Source of the DNA: Paractinoplanes durhamensis
Lineage (GTDB): Bacteria; Actinomycetota; Actinomycetes; Mycobacteriales; Micromonosporaceae
Direction: 5' to 3'
Assembly: GCF_016862175.1 (NCBI RefSeq)
Contig: NZ_BOML01000056.1
Span: forward strand, 62,001-126,000
Length of the DNA: 64,000 bases
Below the pieces are notes generated by a model that was given only the letters and a program-made list of their open reading frames with translations, had not been told where the DNA came from and did no database searches. Each line of letters opens with the position of its first letter. Position 1 is the first letter of the stretch. The translations under genes and the position numbers were made by a program. Of this stretch, positions 47,746 to 56,636 are shown one piece after another.

Positions 47746-48781
47746 ATTCGGCCAGCTTTCGACGTATCTCGTCCGGGCTCATGGCCAGGTGCTCCAGGAT
47801 CGTGTAGCGGTCGGGGCGGGTGCGTGGAGCGAACGCGACGGCCTCGACGAACTGGTCGGCGTCGAGATCGACGTCGGCCGGCAGGCGCGGCAGCTGATGC
47901 CGGCCCAGACACGCGGACATCTGCGCGAAGCGACGCTCGTCGCCGCGCAGGAAGGTGCAGAACAGCGCGCCCAGCCCGGCCAGCTCGCCGTGCGAGCCGG
48001 TGCCGGGGAAGAGCGAGTCGATGGCGTGCATGATCTCGTGGCAGCCGCCACTGGCCGGCCGGCTGCTGCCGCAGACCGCCATGGCCAGGCCGCTGGAGAT
48101 CAACGACTCGGCGAGGACGGTGACGAACGCGTCGTCGGTCATGTCGCCGGGCATGGACAGCATGGCCTCGGCGCCCATCCGGGCCAGCGAGGAGGCCAGC
48201 CCGTCGACCGGCTCGCCGCGCACCTCGCGGGCCAGCTCCCAGTCGGCGAGCGCGCTGATGTTGCTGATCACGTCGCCGATGCCGCCGCGGTTGACCCGGT
48301 CCGACCCGTTCTCCACGAAGTCCAGGTCGACGATCACGCCGAACGGGATGTGCACCCCGTACGAGCCCTTGATGCCGTCGTGGACCAGGCTCGCCACCGG
48401 GGAGGCGATGCCGTCGTTGGCGAGGCTGGTGGCGACCGAGATCATCGGCAGGCCCCAGCGGTTCGCCGCATATTTCGCGGTGTCGACCGTGGTGCCGCCG
48501 CCGATCCCGACGACCGCGTCGTAGCTGCGGGCCCGCAGCTTGCCGGAGAGCTCGAGCGCGGCGTCCAGGGTGCCGCCGCTGGTGGTGTAGACGTCCGCCG
48601 AGCCCAGCGTCGGCCGGATCAGGTTAACCACCCGTTCACCCAGACCCGGTCCGACCACGACCGCCACGTCGCCGCCCGCCGAGATGCGGCCGTCGGCGAG
48701 GATGCGGCCGAGATCGGCCACCGCACCCCGACGAACGTCGATGTGCAGGGGCGTCTGGATGCTGCGGGCTAGTAGCGGCAT
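47720..48781 (-). CDS. sn-Glycerol-1-phosphate dehydrogenase-like enzyme (Fe-ADH family)
   Basis: A 353-residue metal-dependent dehydrogenase of the AraM/G1PDH group. NAD-binding GIGGGTTVDTAKYAA, the G1PDH-specific SVATSLANDGIASPVASL, and metal-binding SSRPASGGCHEIMHAID with a later GTGSHGELAGLG give the expected ligands. G1PDH reduces dihydroxyacetone phosphate to glycerol-1-phosphate, the archaeal-type enantiomer. An alternative is another polyol phosphate dehydrogenase. It overlaps the nucleotidyltransferase by 13 nt and the CDP-alcohol gene by up to 26 nt. Confidence 0.82.
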   Translation of the reverse strand: MPLLARSIQTPLHIDVRRGAVADLGRILADGRISAGGDVAVVVGPGLGERVVNLIRPTLGSADVYTTSGGTLDAALELSGKLRARSYDAVVGIGGGTTVDTAKYAANRWGLPMISVATSLANDGIASPVASLVHDGIKGSYGVHIPFGVIVDLDFVENGSDRVNRGGIGDVISNISALADWELAREVRGEPVDGLASSLARMGAEAMLSMPGDMTDDAFVTVLAESLISSGLAMAVCGSSRPASGGCHEIMHAIDSLFPGTGSHGELAGLGALFCTFLRGDERRFAQMSACLGRHQLPRLPADVDLDADQFVEAVAFAPRTRPDRYTILEHLAMSPDEIRRKLAEYVEAVTDR

Positions 48782-49500
48782 GCGATCTCCCGCGCCTTGG
48801 TCAAGTCTTCGTGGTTGTCGACCTCGACCCAGCTGACCTGGCCGATCGTGGCCGCACGCACCTCGCCGCCGCGGTTCGCGTACTCCTGGAAGCCGTCCTC
48901 GTAGTAGAGGTTCGGGTCCCGCTCGAAGGTCGTCTTGAGCGCGTCGGCGAGATCGGCGGCGGCCGAGGCTTCGATGATGTTGGCGCCGATGTACTCGCCG
49001 AACGCGTCGGCCGGATCCATCAGCTTCGTGATTTTGGCGAGCTGTCCATCTTCTCGGAAGACTGTCTTCATCTCCTCGTCAGCCAGCTTCTTCAGATTGT
49101 CGATGGCGAGCAGGATGCTCGGACCACGACTCGTAAGGAGGGTCTGCTCGACGCTCACGGGATGCACGGTGTCGCCATTGACCATCAACGCGCCCTGCGC
49201 GAAGTGGTCACGGGCGAGCCAGAGAGAGTAGGCGTTGTTCCATTCCTCAGCTTTGTCGTTGTGTACGAGGCTGATCTTGACGCCGTACTTCTCCTGGAAC
49301 GCGGGCACCCGCTCCTCGACAGCGCCGGCGCAGTATCCGACGACGATCGTTACGTCCGTGAGTCCGGCCGCGGCCAGATTGCGTAACGAAATATCCATGA
49401 TCGTGGTGTCGCCGTCCACCGGGACGAGCGCCTTGGGCAGCGTGTCCGTGTAAGGGCGCAGCCGACGTCCAGCGCCCGCGGCGAGTACAAGTCCGATCAT
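48769..49500 (-). CDS. LicC-like sugar/alcohol-phosphate nucleotidyltransferase
   Basis: A 243-residue nucleotidyltransferase. MIGLVLAAGAGRRLRPYTDTLPKALVPV is the pyrophosphorylase loop with catalytic Arg and Lys, followed by IVVGYCAGAVEERV, the catalytic Asp segment ALMVNGDTVHP and WVEVDNHEDLTKAREI. It resembles phosphocholine cytidylyltransferases and may use CTP. ATG at 49500; a longer reading upstream belongs to the shadow of the aminotransferase promoter region. It is first in the operon with G1PDH and the CDP-alcohol enzyme. Confidence 0.85.
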   Translation of the reverse strand: MIGLVLAAGAGRRLRPYTDTLPKALVPVDGDTTIMDISLRNLAAAGLTDVTIVVGYCAGAVEERVPAFQEKYGVKISLVHNDKAEEWNNAYSLWLARDHFAQGALMVNGDTVHPVSVEQTLLTSRGPSILLAIDNLKKLADEEMKTVFREDGQLAKITKLMDPADAFGEYIGANIIEASAAADLADALKTTFERDPNLYYEDGFQEYANRGGEVRAATIGQVSWVEVDNHEDLTKAREIACRY

Positions 49501-49624
49501 GAGTTCCGGTTCTCCTGTCGAGGGGCACACGTGTGACCCCGCGAGGATAACGGTCGGTGTCCCATCGTCCGGACCGCACGAGGCAGAGGAAAATCCTATA
49601 GAGGCTGCTCGTAAGCTGAGAACC

Positions 49625-50719
49625 ATGACCGCTGAGCAGCTGATCTCTTTTGCCCGTGGCGCTCCGTCGCTGGACATCATCGACGTCGAGGGCCTGAAGG
49701 CCGCCGCGGTGCGCGCCTTCGAAACCGACCCGGCCGGCATGACCGCTTACGGCACGTCCGTCGGCTATGTCCCGCTTCGTAAGTGGATCGCGGCCAAGCA
49801 CGGGGTCTCGGCCGATCAGGTCATCGTGACGAACGGCTCGCTGCAGGCGGACGCCTTCCTCTTCAACCACCTGGTGCAGCCCGGCGACACGGTGATCGTG
49901 GAGAAGCCGACCTACGACCGCACCCTGCTCAGCCTGCAGGGTCTGGGCGCGAAGGTGCACCAGGTCACGCTGCGCGAGGACGGCATCGACACCGACGAGC
50001 TGCGCGCGCTGCTCGAGTCGGGGGTCCGCCCGAAGCTCGCGCACATCATCCCGAACTACCAGAACCCGGCCGGCATCACGCTGTCCGAGGAGAAGCGGCG
50101 CACCCTCGTCGCGCTCGCCGTCGAGTTCGGTTTCACGATCTTCGAGGACGACCCGTACGTCGACATCCGGTTCCGCGGCGACGCGCTGCCGTCGATGCTC
50201 TCCATCGACAGTGACAACGTGGTCGTGCACGCCTCCAGCTTCACCAAGACGGTGTGCCCCGGCGTCCGCGTCGGCTACCTGGTCGGCCCGGCCGCGCTGA
50301 TCGACGCGATCGCGAAGAAGGCCACCAACCTCTACATCTCGCCCGGCATGGTCTCCGAGGCGATCGTGCACCAGTTCTGCCTGTCCGGCGACATCGAGCG
50401 CTCGGTGCAGACGGTCAGCACCGCGCTCGCCGAGCGGGCCTCGGTGCTCGCCGACTCGCTGCGCAAGCACATCCCGGGCGCGGTCTTCACCGAGCCGGAC
50501 GGTGGCTACTTCCTCTGGGTCGACCTGCCCACGGACGTGGACGTGGACAAGCTCTTCCCGGCCGCGATGAAGAAGGGCGTGGCTATCGTCAAGGGCACGG
50601 ACTTCCTGCTCGAAGGCGGCAAGAGCTCGGTGCGCCTGGCCTTCTCGGCGGTCACCGTCGACCAGATCGACGAGGGCGTCCGCCGTCTCGCCGAGGCGAT
50701 CGACGAGGTCCGGGCCTAG
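49625..50719 (+). CDS. PLP-dependent class I/II aminotransferase
   Basis: A 364-residue aminotransferase of the 2-aminoadipate/MocR-core type but without an HTH domain. ISFARGAPSLDIIDVEGL, YGTSVGYVPLRKWIA, VTNGSLQADAFLFNHLV and PNYQNPAGITL fit the family. The PLP lysine is in SSFTKTVCPGVRVGYL; the VCPG text differs from the usual LAPG. ATG at 49625 (MTAEQLISF). It is divergent from the CDP-alcohol operon across 124 nt. Substrate uncertain. A 13-bp perfect-stem hairpin follows. Confidence 0.9.
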   Translation: MTAEQLISFARGAPSLDIIDVEGLKAAAVRAFETDPAGMTAYGTSVGYVPLRKWIAAKHGVSADQVIVTNGSLQADAFLFNHLVQPGDTVIVEKPTYDRTLLSLQGLGAKVHQVTLREDGIDTDELRALLESGVRPKLAHIIPNYQNPAGITLSEEKRRTLVALAVEFGFTIFEDDPYVDIRFRGDALPSMLSIDSDNVVVHASSFTKTVCPGVRVGYLVGPAALIDAIAKKATNLYISPGMVSEAIVHQFCLSGDIERSVQTVSTALAERASVLADSLRKHIPGAVFTEPDGGYFLWVDLPTDVDVDKLFPAAMKKGVAIVKGTDFLLEGGKSSVRLAFSAVTVDQIDEGVRRLAEAIDEVRA

Positions 50720-50729
50720 TGTTTCGGTC

Positions 50730-50761
50730 GCGCCGGGCGGGAAACCGATCCCGCCCGGCGC
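50730..50761 (+). terminator. Hairpin after the aminotransferase
   Basis: A 13-bp perfect stem (GCGCCGGGCGGGA / TCCCGCCCGGCGC) with a 6-nt loop begins 10 nt after the stop. There is no T-tract, as is common in actinomycetes. Confidence 0.7.
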
Positions 50762-50821
50762 CAGCCGCGCGGTGAGCTAGCCTGCTGCGGGCCCAGCGTG
50801 CGGTGAGTGGGGGAGGTCGTC

Positions 50822-51949
50822 ATGAGCGACGAGCGTGAATCCGGTGCATGGAGCCGGAGCAAGCCGTTGTCGCGAGCCTTCGCCGCTCCGGTGCGGGCGA
50901 TGAACCGTTTCCTGGGCACGACCGACGGCCACGCCGCCGGTGCCGGGAAGCCGGTGGCCGGCAACTCGGTGGTCGACTGCGGCGTCTACGCGGGCGGCGT
51001 CCGCCTCCCCGGTGAGTTCACCCCGGACGAGGCGCTGCGGGTGGCCTGCGCCCGCGACGACGCGTTCGTCTGGCTGGGCCTGCACGAGCCCGGCGAGGAC
51101 GAGATGACGTCGGTCGCGCACACCTACGGCCTGCACGAACTGGCCGTGGAGGACGCGGTCAAGGCCGAGCAGCGGCCCAAGCTGGAAAACTTCGGCTCGG
51201 TGCACTTCCTGGTCATGCGGACGGCCCGCTATGTGCCGCACCGCGAGCTGACCGAGACCTCGCAGGTGGTCGAGACCGGCCAGATGATGATCTTCGTGGG
51301 CGAGCAGTTCGTGATCACCGTGCGGCACGGCGACGCCTCCGAGCTGGGTTCGGTCCGCACCGACCTGGAGACCGAGCGGGCCGCGCTGCTGGAGCAGGGC
51401 CCGTGGGCGGTGGCGTACGCGGTGACCGACCGGGTGGTCGACCACTACGTGGCGGTGGCCGACCAGGTCGAGGCCGACCTCGACATCATCGAGGAGGGCG
51501 TCTTCTCCCGGGGTGCGGCCAGCCCGATCCAGGCGATCTACCAGATGAAGCGGGAACTCGTGGAGTTCCGCCGCGCGGTGGTGCCGCTGCAGCGTCCGCT
51601 CGCCACGGTGGTCGCGATCGTGCCGAAGCGGATCGGCAAGTACTTCCGCGACGTCCAGGACCACCTGACCCGTACGGTCGAGCAGGTGTCCTCGTACGAC
51701 GATCTGCTCAACTCGATCCTGCAGGCCCGGCTCGCGCAGGTCACCGTCGACCAGAACAACGACATGCGCAAGATCGCCGCGTGGGCCGGCATCGCCACCG
51801 CCTGGGCCGCGGGGGCCGGCATCTACGGGATGAATTTCCCCAACATGCCGGAATTCCGGTGGACCTACAGCTACCCCGCGTGGTGGGCACTCATCGTGCT
51901 GGTCTCGGTTCTGCTCTACCGCGCGTTCCGCCGCAACGACTGGCTCTGA
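50822..51949 (+). CDS. corA: CorA-family magnesium/cobalt transporter
   Basis: A 375-residue ion channel. A long N-terminal cytosolic domain (residues 1-310) is followed by two C-terminal helices. The pore motif is IYGMNFPNMPE (GMN), and the C-terminus ends in a basic cluster (YRAFRRNDWL). GGGGAGG lies 6 nt upstream of the ATG at 50822, so a longer in-frame reading is rejected. Functions as a pentamer importing Mg2+ or similar. Monocistronic as far as can be seen. Confidence 0.94.
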   Translation: MSDERESGAWSRSKPLSRAFAAPVRAMNRFLGTTDGHAAGAGKPVAGNSVVDCGVYAGGVRLPGEFTPDEALRVACARDDAFVWLGLHEPGEDEMTSVAHTYGLHELAVEDAVKAEQRPKLENFGSVHFLVMRTARYVPHRELTETSQVVETGQMMIFVGEQFVITVRHGDASELGSVRTDLETERAALLEQGPWAVAYAVTDRVVDHYVAVADQVEADLDIIEEGVFSRGAASPIQAIYQMKRELVEFRRAVVPLQRPLATVVAIVPKRIGKYFRDVQDHLTRTVEQVSSYDDLLNSILQARLAQVTVDQNNDMRKIAAWAGIATAWAAGAGIYGMNFPNMPEFRWTYSYPAWWALIVLVSVLLYRAFRRNDWL

Positions 51950-51994
51950 AGGGGCCGCCCCCTACGCATCGACGCAGGCCCCTAAAGTGATGGG

Positions 51995-53407
51995 GTGCCG
52001 TCGCGTCAGGATCAGCTGCATTCGTACCAGTACTCGCTTCAGCGGGTGGTGGCCGCGCTGGTCACGCACGACCCCGACCCGTCCAAGTCGCCGCTGCGCC
52101 GGGCCGGCACGACGGCCCTGATCAGCCTGCTGATCGCCAGCCTCGCGGTGGGCGCTTCGGCGATCTACGGCATCCTCACCGGACACAGCAGCGTGAGTCC
52201 GAAGGACACCACGGTGGTGTTCCAGGAGAAGGGCTCCGGCGCCCGCTACGTCTACCTCGAGTCCGACGCCAAGCTGCACCCGGTGCTCAATTTCACGTCC
52301 GGCCTGCTGCTGGCCAGCGGTGAAGCGCCGAAGCTGAAGAGCATCGCGAGCGACAAACTGGCCGGAGTGGCGCTCGGTGCTCCGCTCGGCATCCCGGACG
52401 CCCCCGACTCGCTGCCGTCCGACGACGCGCTGATCACCGAGCGCTGGACGATCTGCACCGACAACCAGGGCGAGCAGGGCACCGCGCGCAGCACGCTGCT
52501 GATCGGCGACAAGCTCACCGACGGCTCGATCGCGACCCGCACCGGCGAGGCGCTCCTGGTCAAGGACGAGTGGGAAACCGACCTGATCTACGAGAACCGC
52601 CGGTTCCCGATCCCGAACGACAAGCTGCTCGCGACGGTCCGGATCTTCGGCTGGGGCGCGCAGGATCCGTGGCCGGTCTCGACCGCCTGGCTCAACGCGG
52701 TGCCGCTCGGCGGCGACCTGCTCCCGCCGGCCATCTCCGATGTGGGCTCCGGCTCACCGGTCGGCGACCTCCGGGTCGGCCAGCTGGTGACCGGCCCGAC
52801 CAAGGAAGTCTCGATCATCCTGAAGGACGGCGCGGCCGACCTGACCCCGATGCAGGCCAAGCTGATGCAGGCGGCCGGTCGGGGCAGCCCGCTCGACATC
52901 GGTGACGACTACCTCGGCATGGCGCGGTCGGGCACCAAGCTGAGCGACGCCAACAAGCAGAACGGCCTGCCCGCGGCGGTGCCGACGCTGCACACCGCCA
53001 CCCCGGGGGTGGCCTGCATGACGCTGCCGGTGGAGGCGAAGAAGGGTGACGCGAAGTCGATCGACGGCCTGCGGATCGACCCGACCCTGCCGACCGGTGC
53101 CGAGGCGGTCGACCCGACCGGCACCCCACCCAATCGGGTGCTTGCCGACTTCGTGCACGTGGCCCGGGGCAAGGGCGTCCTGGCCGAGGTGGCCGCATCG
53201 CCGACCGCACCGGCCGGCAGCGGGACGATCAGCATCATCACCGACACCGGCCGCAACTACCCGCTGGCGAGCCGCACGCTGATGACGAAGCTGGGCTATG
53301 GCGGCAGCAAGGCGCAGCCGATCCCGTCGGTGCTGATCTCGTTGCTGCCGACCGGTCCGTCACTCGACCCGGCGCGTGCCCGGGAGAGCGAAGTGACCAA
53401 GCAGTAG
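51995..53407 (+). CDS. eccB: Type VII secretion protein EccB
   Basis: A 470-residue protein of the EccB family, an ESX core component. MPSRQDQLHSYQYSLQRVVAALV is the characteristic N-terminus, followed by one transmembrane helix (TALISLLIASLAVGASAIYGIL) and a large extracellular domain with VYLESDAKLHPVLNFTSGLLL, WTICTDNQ, GVACMTLPVEAKK and NYPLASRTLMTKLGYGG. GTG start. No EccC, EccD, MycP or WXG100 gene is adjacent, so it stands apart from a full ESX locus in this window. A hairpin at 53418-53444 follows. Confidence 0.93.
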   Translation: MPSRQDQLHSYQYSLQRVVAALVTHDPDPSKSPLRRAGTTALISLLIASLAVGASAIYGILTGHSSVSPKDTTVVFQEKGSGARYVYLESDAKLHPVLNFTSGLLLASGEAPKLKSIASDKLAGVALGAPLGIPDAPDSLPSDDALITERWTICTDNQGEQGTARSTLLIGDKLTDGSIATRTGEALLVKDEWETDLIYENRRFPIPNDKLLATVRIFGWGAQDPWPVSTAWLNAVPLGGDLLPPAISDVGSGSPVGDLRVGQLVTGPTKEVSIILKDGAADLTPMQAKLMQAAGRGSPLDIGDDYLGMARSGTKLSDANKQNGLPAAVPTLHTATPGVACMTLPVEAKKGDAKSIDGLRIDPTLPTGAEAVDPTGTPPNRVLADFVHVARGKGVLAEVAASPTAPAGSGTISIITDTGRNYPLASRTLMTKLGYGGSKAQPIPSVLISLLPTGPSLDPARARESEVTKQ

Positions 53408-53417
53408 ACATGACCGT

Positions 53418-53444
53418 GGGCGGGTCGCCTTGCGGCGCCCGCCC
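53418..53444. terminator. Hairpin between eccB and the DUF5324-like gene
   Basis: GGGCGGG-T-CGCC, loop TTGC, GGCG-CCCGCCC. It lies in the 55-nt gap between convergent genes. Confidence 0.65.
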
Positions 53445-53462
53445 GGGTCATTCAAACGTTCG

Positions 53463-54020
53463 TTACCGGGGGCTTTGCTTCGCCGGGTCCGACACCGTGC
53501 CGTTCGGCGTGGTGTAGGCCGAGGGCTCGGCCGGCTCGAAGGCGGCATCGTCGGCCCCGCCGACCTGTGCGGTCGGGGAAGCCGGGTCGTATTCGTCCCA
53601 CTGAGCGGCCTTGCGGCGCTTGGCCACGTACGCCGCGCCGACCCCGACTGCGGTGCCGAGCAGCGCGAATCCCAGCAGACGCGACTTCTTGCGGCCCTGC
53701 TTGCGACCGACCGCCGCGTTCGCCCGCTTCTGCAGGTTCTGCGCATTGCGCTTGTTCTGCTTGGCGGTCTTCTTGGCCTGCTTCTTGCTCACCTTGCCGG
53801 CATACCGGACGTTGTCCGTCGCGGCCGCGACCAGCGGAGTGATCGTGGCAACAGCGCTGTCCCAGCCGCTCGACGCCGCGTCCTTGGCCTTGGCTGCGGC
53901 CGGCTGAACCCGATCCACGGCCGCGGCCAGGGTCGGACCAACGGTCGAGCTGGTCTCCTGAGCCGCGAGCGTGGCCGCACGCTTGAAGTGATCCACACTC
54001 TGGCCGAGCTCGTTCTTCAT
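53463..54020 (-). CDS. DUF5324-like Lys/Ala-rich single-helix protein
   Basis: A 185-residue protein. An Ala-rich amphipathic N-terminal half (KRAATLAAQETSS, AAAVDRVQPAAAKAKDAASSG) leads to a basic coiled-coil-like stretch (KKQAKKTAKQNKRNAQNLQKR), one hydrophobic helix (LLGFALLGTAVGVGAAYVA) and an acidic Pro-rich tail. Its position beside ppiA and rhomboid matches DUF5324 genes in streptomycetes, which is the main reason for the name. ATG 54020; ATG 54047 is an alternative. Function unknown. Confidence 0.65.
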   Translation of the reverse strand: MKNELGQSVDHFKRAATLAAQETSSTVGPTLAAAVDRVQPAAAKAKDAASSGWDSAVATITPLVAAATDNVRYAGKVSKKQAKKTAKQNKRNAQNLQKRANAAVGRKQGRKKSRLLGFALLGTAVGVGAAYVAKRRKAAQWDEYDPASPTAQVGGADDAAFEPAEPSAYTTPNGTVSDPAKQSPR

Positions 54021-54223
54021 CCGCCGGCTACGGCGCTTGCGGCGCATCGTTGCGAACACCAGTGCCCACCTCCCTGTGGTTCTCTCCCACGTCATGGTGC
54101 CCTCTATGGGTACCCCGGCGCTGCCGGATCAGACACATGGGGGAGGATCCGAATGGCAAGAGAACTGTCCCATCGCCCCTTAGAGGTACCGAAGGGACGA
54201 CCGCGACAACGACAGGAGTACCC

Positions 54224-54757
54224 GTGGCTGAGACTCTTTACGCCACCCTGCACACCAACCACGGTGCGATCCGGCTGCAGCTGTTCCCGGATCACGCTCC
54301 GGCGACCGTGCGCAACTTCGTGGAGCTCGCGGAGGGCACCAAGGAGTACACGGACCCGCGCACCGGCGAAGCGGGCAACGGCCGCCCGTACTTCGACGGC
54401 ACGATCTCGCACCGGGTCATCGCCGGCTTCATGGTCCAGCTGGGCGACCCGACCGGCACTGGCCGCGGTGGCCCGGGCTACAAGTTCGCCGACGAGTTCC
54501 ACCCGGAGCTCCAGTTCGACCGTCCGTACCTGCTGGCCATGGCGAACGCGGGCCCGGGCACCAACGGCTCGCAGTTCTTCATCACGGTCGGCCCGACCCC
54601 GCACCTGAACCGCCGGCACACCATCTTCGGCCAGGTTGCCGACGAGGCGTCCGCGAAGGTCGTCGACTCGATCGCCAACACCAAGACCGGCCCGGGCGAC
54701 CGTCCGGTCGAGGACGTCGTGGTCGAGCGGGTAGAGATCGAGCGCGTGACTGCCTGA
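54224..54757 (+). CDS. ppiA: Cyclophilin-type peptidyl-prolyl isomerase
   Basis: A 177-residue cytosolic cyclophilin. FDGTISHRVIAGFMVQLGDPTGTGRGGPGYKF carries the active-site Arg and Phe-Met-Gln residues, LLAMANAGPGTNGSQFFITVG the substrate pocket, and HTIFGQV the C-terminal motif. GTG start with AGGAG 6 nt upstream; readings upstream are rejected. The next gene is rhomboid (14 nt), forming a conserved actinomycete pair. Confidence 0.95.
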   Translation: MAETLYATLHTNHGAIRLQLFPDHAPATVRNFVELAEGTKEYTDPRTGEAGNGRPYFDGTISHRVIAGFMVQLGDPTGTGRGGPGYKFADEFHPELQFDRPYLLAMANAGPGTNGSQFFITVGPTPHLNRRHTIFGQVADEASAKVVDSIANTKTGPGDRPVEDVVVERVEIERVTA

Positions 54758-54771
54758 CGTACCTTTGACGC

Positions 54772-55683
54772 ATGAGTGAGGCTCCCTCGACGGCACCGGT
54801 CTGCTATCGCCACCCGTCGCGGGAAGCCAACATCCGGTGCACCCGCTGTGACCGGCCGATCTGCCCCGATTGCATGCACGAGGCGTCGGTCGGCCACCAG
54901 TGCCCGGAATGCGTGGCCGAGGGCAAACGAACCCAGCGGCCGGCGCGGACCGCTTTCGGCGGCAGCCGCGTCGGCCGGGCGGGCTACGCGACAAGGGCCC
55001 TGATCGGGGTGAATGTCAGCGTCCTCGTCCTGTCGGCGCTCCTCGGCGGCGCCAAGGCGATCGCCGGTTCCGGCGGCTGGTTCGGCCTGCTCGGCGCCTC
55101 GACGTCGGTGACGCAGTGGGGCGAGGTGCTCGGCTACGCGCCCTACACGCTCGGCGGCGAGGTGCACGGCATCGCGGCCGGCGAGTGGTGGCGGCTGTTC
55201 ACCGCCATGTTCCTGCACTACGGCATCCTGCACCTCGGGCTCAACATGATGCTGCTCTGGCAGCTGGGCCGCTATCTCGAGGCGCAGCTCGGCCCGATCC
55301 GGTTCACCGCGCTCTACGTGCTCGCCGGTCTGGGCGGCAACGTCGCGGCGTATGTCTTCACCCCGCAGAACCAGCCCGCCGCCGGTGCGTCCACCGCGGT
55401 CTTCGGCCTGGTCGCGGCGATGTTCATCGTCAACCGGCGGCTCAAGCTCGATGTCACCGCGCTGATCCCGCTGCTGGTGATCAATCTGCTCTTCACGTTC
55501 ACCGTGCCGAACATCTCGGTGGCCGGCCACCTCGGCGGCTTGCTCGCGGGCGCCGCGGTGGCCTTCGTCCTTGCGTACGCTCCGGCCGTGCGCCGGGCTC
55601 CACTGCAGGCGGCCGGTTGCGCCGTAGTTTTCCTGGTGCTGATCGCCGCGGCCGTGGTGCGCACGCAGGGGCTGCTGGCTTAG
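54772..55683 (+). CDS. Rhomboid family intramembrane serine protease
   Basis: A 303-residue membrane protease with six or seven helices. An N-terminal zinc-binding region (CYRHP, CTRCDRPICPDC, CPECV) is like the B-box-type domain of actinobacterial rhomboids. Catalytic residues are S207 (GASTAVFGL) and H253 (AGHLGG), with N158 in LHLGLNMML. Its stop overlaps that of the convergent PH-domain gene. Confidence 0.94.
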   Translation: MSEAPSTAPVCYRHPSREANIRCTRCDRPICPDCMHEASVGHQCPECVAEGKRTQRPARTAFGGSRVGRAGYATRALIGVNVSVLVLSALLGGAKAIAGSGGWFGLLGASTSVTQWGEVLGYAPYTLGGEVHGIAAGEWWRLFTAMFLHYGILHLGLNMMLLWQLGRYLEAQLGPIRFTALYVLAGLGGNVAAYVFTPQNQPAAGASTAVFGLVAAMFIVNRRLKLDVTALIPLLVINLLFTFTVPNISVAGHLGGLLAGAAVAFVLAYAPAVRRAPLQAAGCAVVFLVLIAAAVVRTQGLLA

Positions 55684-56087
55684 GACGCGACCCGCAGGTC
55701 GGCCAGGACGGCGGCCACCTCTTCCGGGAGTGCGCCCAGATCGTTCGCGCTGAAGACGTAGATCGCGTCGCCGGCGTCCAACTCGAGCATCTCGCTGCGC
55801 AGCCCGCGGTGGGTGCGTTGATCCACGCGTACCCGCTCGATCGCCGCCCAGGGCAGATGCCGGCGGCGGGCGAACCCGGCCACCACCGTCACCCCGGTCG
55901 GATCCGCCGCCAGGCGGACCGGCGCGAGCAGATCGCGCAGCGCCCAGACGAGCAGGGCCGCCGCGGCCACCACCGCGATCCCCCAGCGAATCGGGTCCCG
56001 CCCGCCGAACGCGGCCGCCAGCACCACGACCGCGACCGCACCCATCAGTTTGGTGACCGGCAGGACCGGTTTGATACGCCACTGCAT
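55680..56087 (-). CDS. PH domain-containing membrane protein
   Basis: A 135-residue protein. A short cytosolic N-terminus and two adjacent hydrophobic helices (LPVTKLMGAVAVVVLAAAF and IAVVAAAALLVWALRDL) precede a bacterial PH-like domain (GVTVVAGFARRRHLPWAAIERVRVDQRTHRGLRSEMLEL). This matches small actinobacterial PH-domain proteins of unknown function. ATG 56087 (MQWRIKPVL); the longer reading is rejected for lack of family match. Convergent with rhomboid. Confidence 0.82.
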   Translation of the reverse strand: MQWRIKPVLPVTKLMGAVAVVVLAAAFGGRDPIRWGIAVVAAAALLVWALRDLLAPVRLAADPTGVTVVAGFARRRHLPWAAIERVRVDQRTHRGLRSEMLELDAGDAIYVFSANDLGALPEEVAAVLADLRVAS

Positions 56088-56198
56088 GCGCCCACTATTC
56101 CAGTCGCATGACCGCGTAACGATCGTCGCAATCCTGTAATTCGACATTCATCGCCTGGTGGCCGCTGCCTCATCACCCGGGCGTCAGTTGAAAACTAC

Positions 56199-56633
56199 AT
56201 GGACGTGTTTGACCGTACGTTCCTTCCCGCCGCCGCCGAAGCCGGCGTGGCGATCCCCTCCGTGAGCCGGCACATGCCGATCTTCCGCCGATGCCTCGAA
56301 GCCGACGACACGACGGTGCTGGTCAGCCGCTGTTCCCGCCCGGAAGCGCCGATGTCCGGCGATTTCATGTTGCTGCTGACCCACCGGCGGCTCGTGGTGA
56401 TCCAGGAGACCAAGGTCTTCCATCGACTGCGACTGCATCTCAACGCCAATCTCCGGCACCTGAGCAACGTCTCGTGGAACCCCGACCTGGCCCACTCCGT
56501 GGTCGAGGTGGCCGCGACGGCGGTGGACGGGGTCCGCGAGCGTTTCCGGCTGAAGGTCGCCGAGCCGGATGCGGTGTGGCGCTTCGATTCGCTGCTGGAG
56601 CACGTGTTCCGGCCGTCGCGCGCCGTCGCCTGA
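56199..56633 (+). CDS. Hypothetical PH-like protein
   Basis: A 144-residue soluble protein: FDRTFLPAAAEAGVAIPSVSRHMPIF, TTVLVSRCSRPEAPMSGDFMLLLTHRRLVVIQETKVFHRLRLHLNANLRHLSNVSW. The order of strands with LLLTHRRLVVIQE is like the core of PH-like domains that follow rhomboid-linked genes. Function unknown. It stands alone between the PH-domain gene and the convergent transketolase genes, which end 4 nt away. Confidence 0.65.
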   Translation: MDVFDRTFLPAAAEAGVAIPSVSRHMPIFRRCLEADDTTVLVSRCSRPEAPMSGDFMLLLTHRRLVVIQETKVFHRLRLHLNANLRHLSNVSWNPDLAHSVVEVAATAVDGVRERFRLKVAEPDAVWRFDSLLEHVFRPSRAVA

Positions 56634-56636
56634 GGT

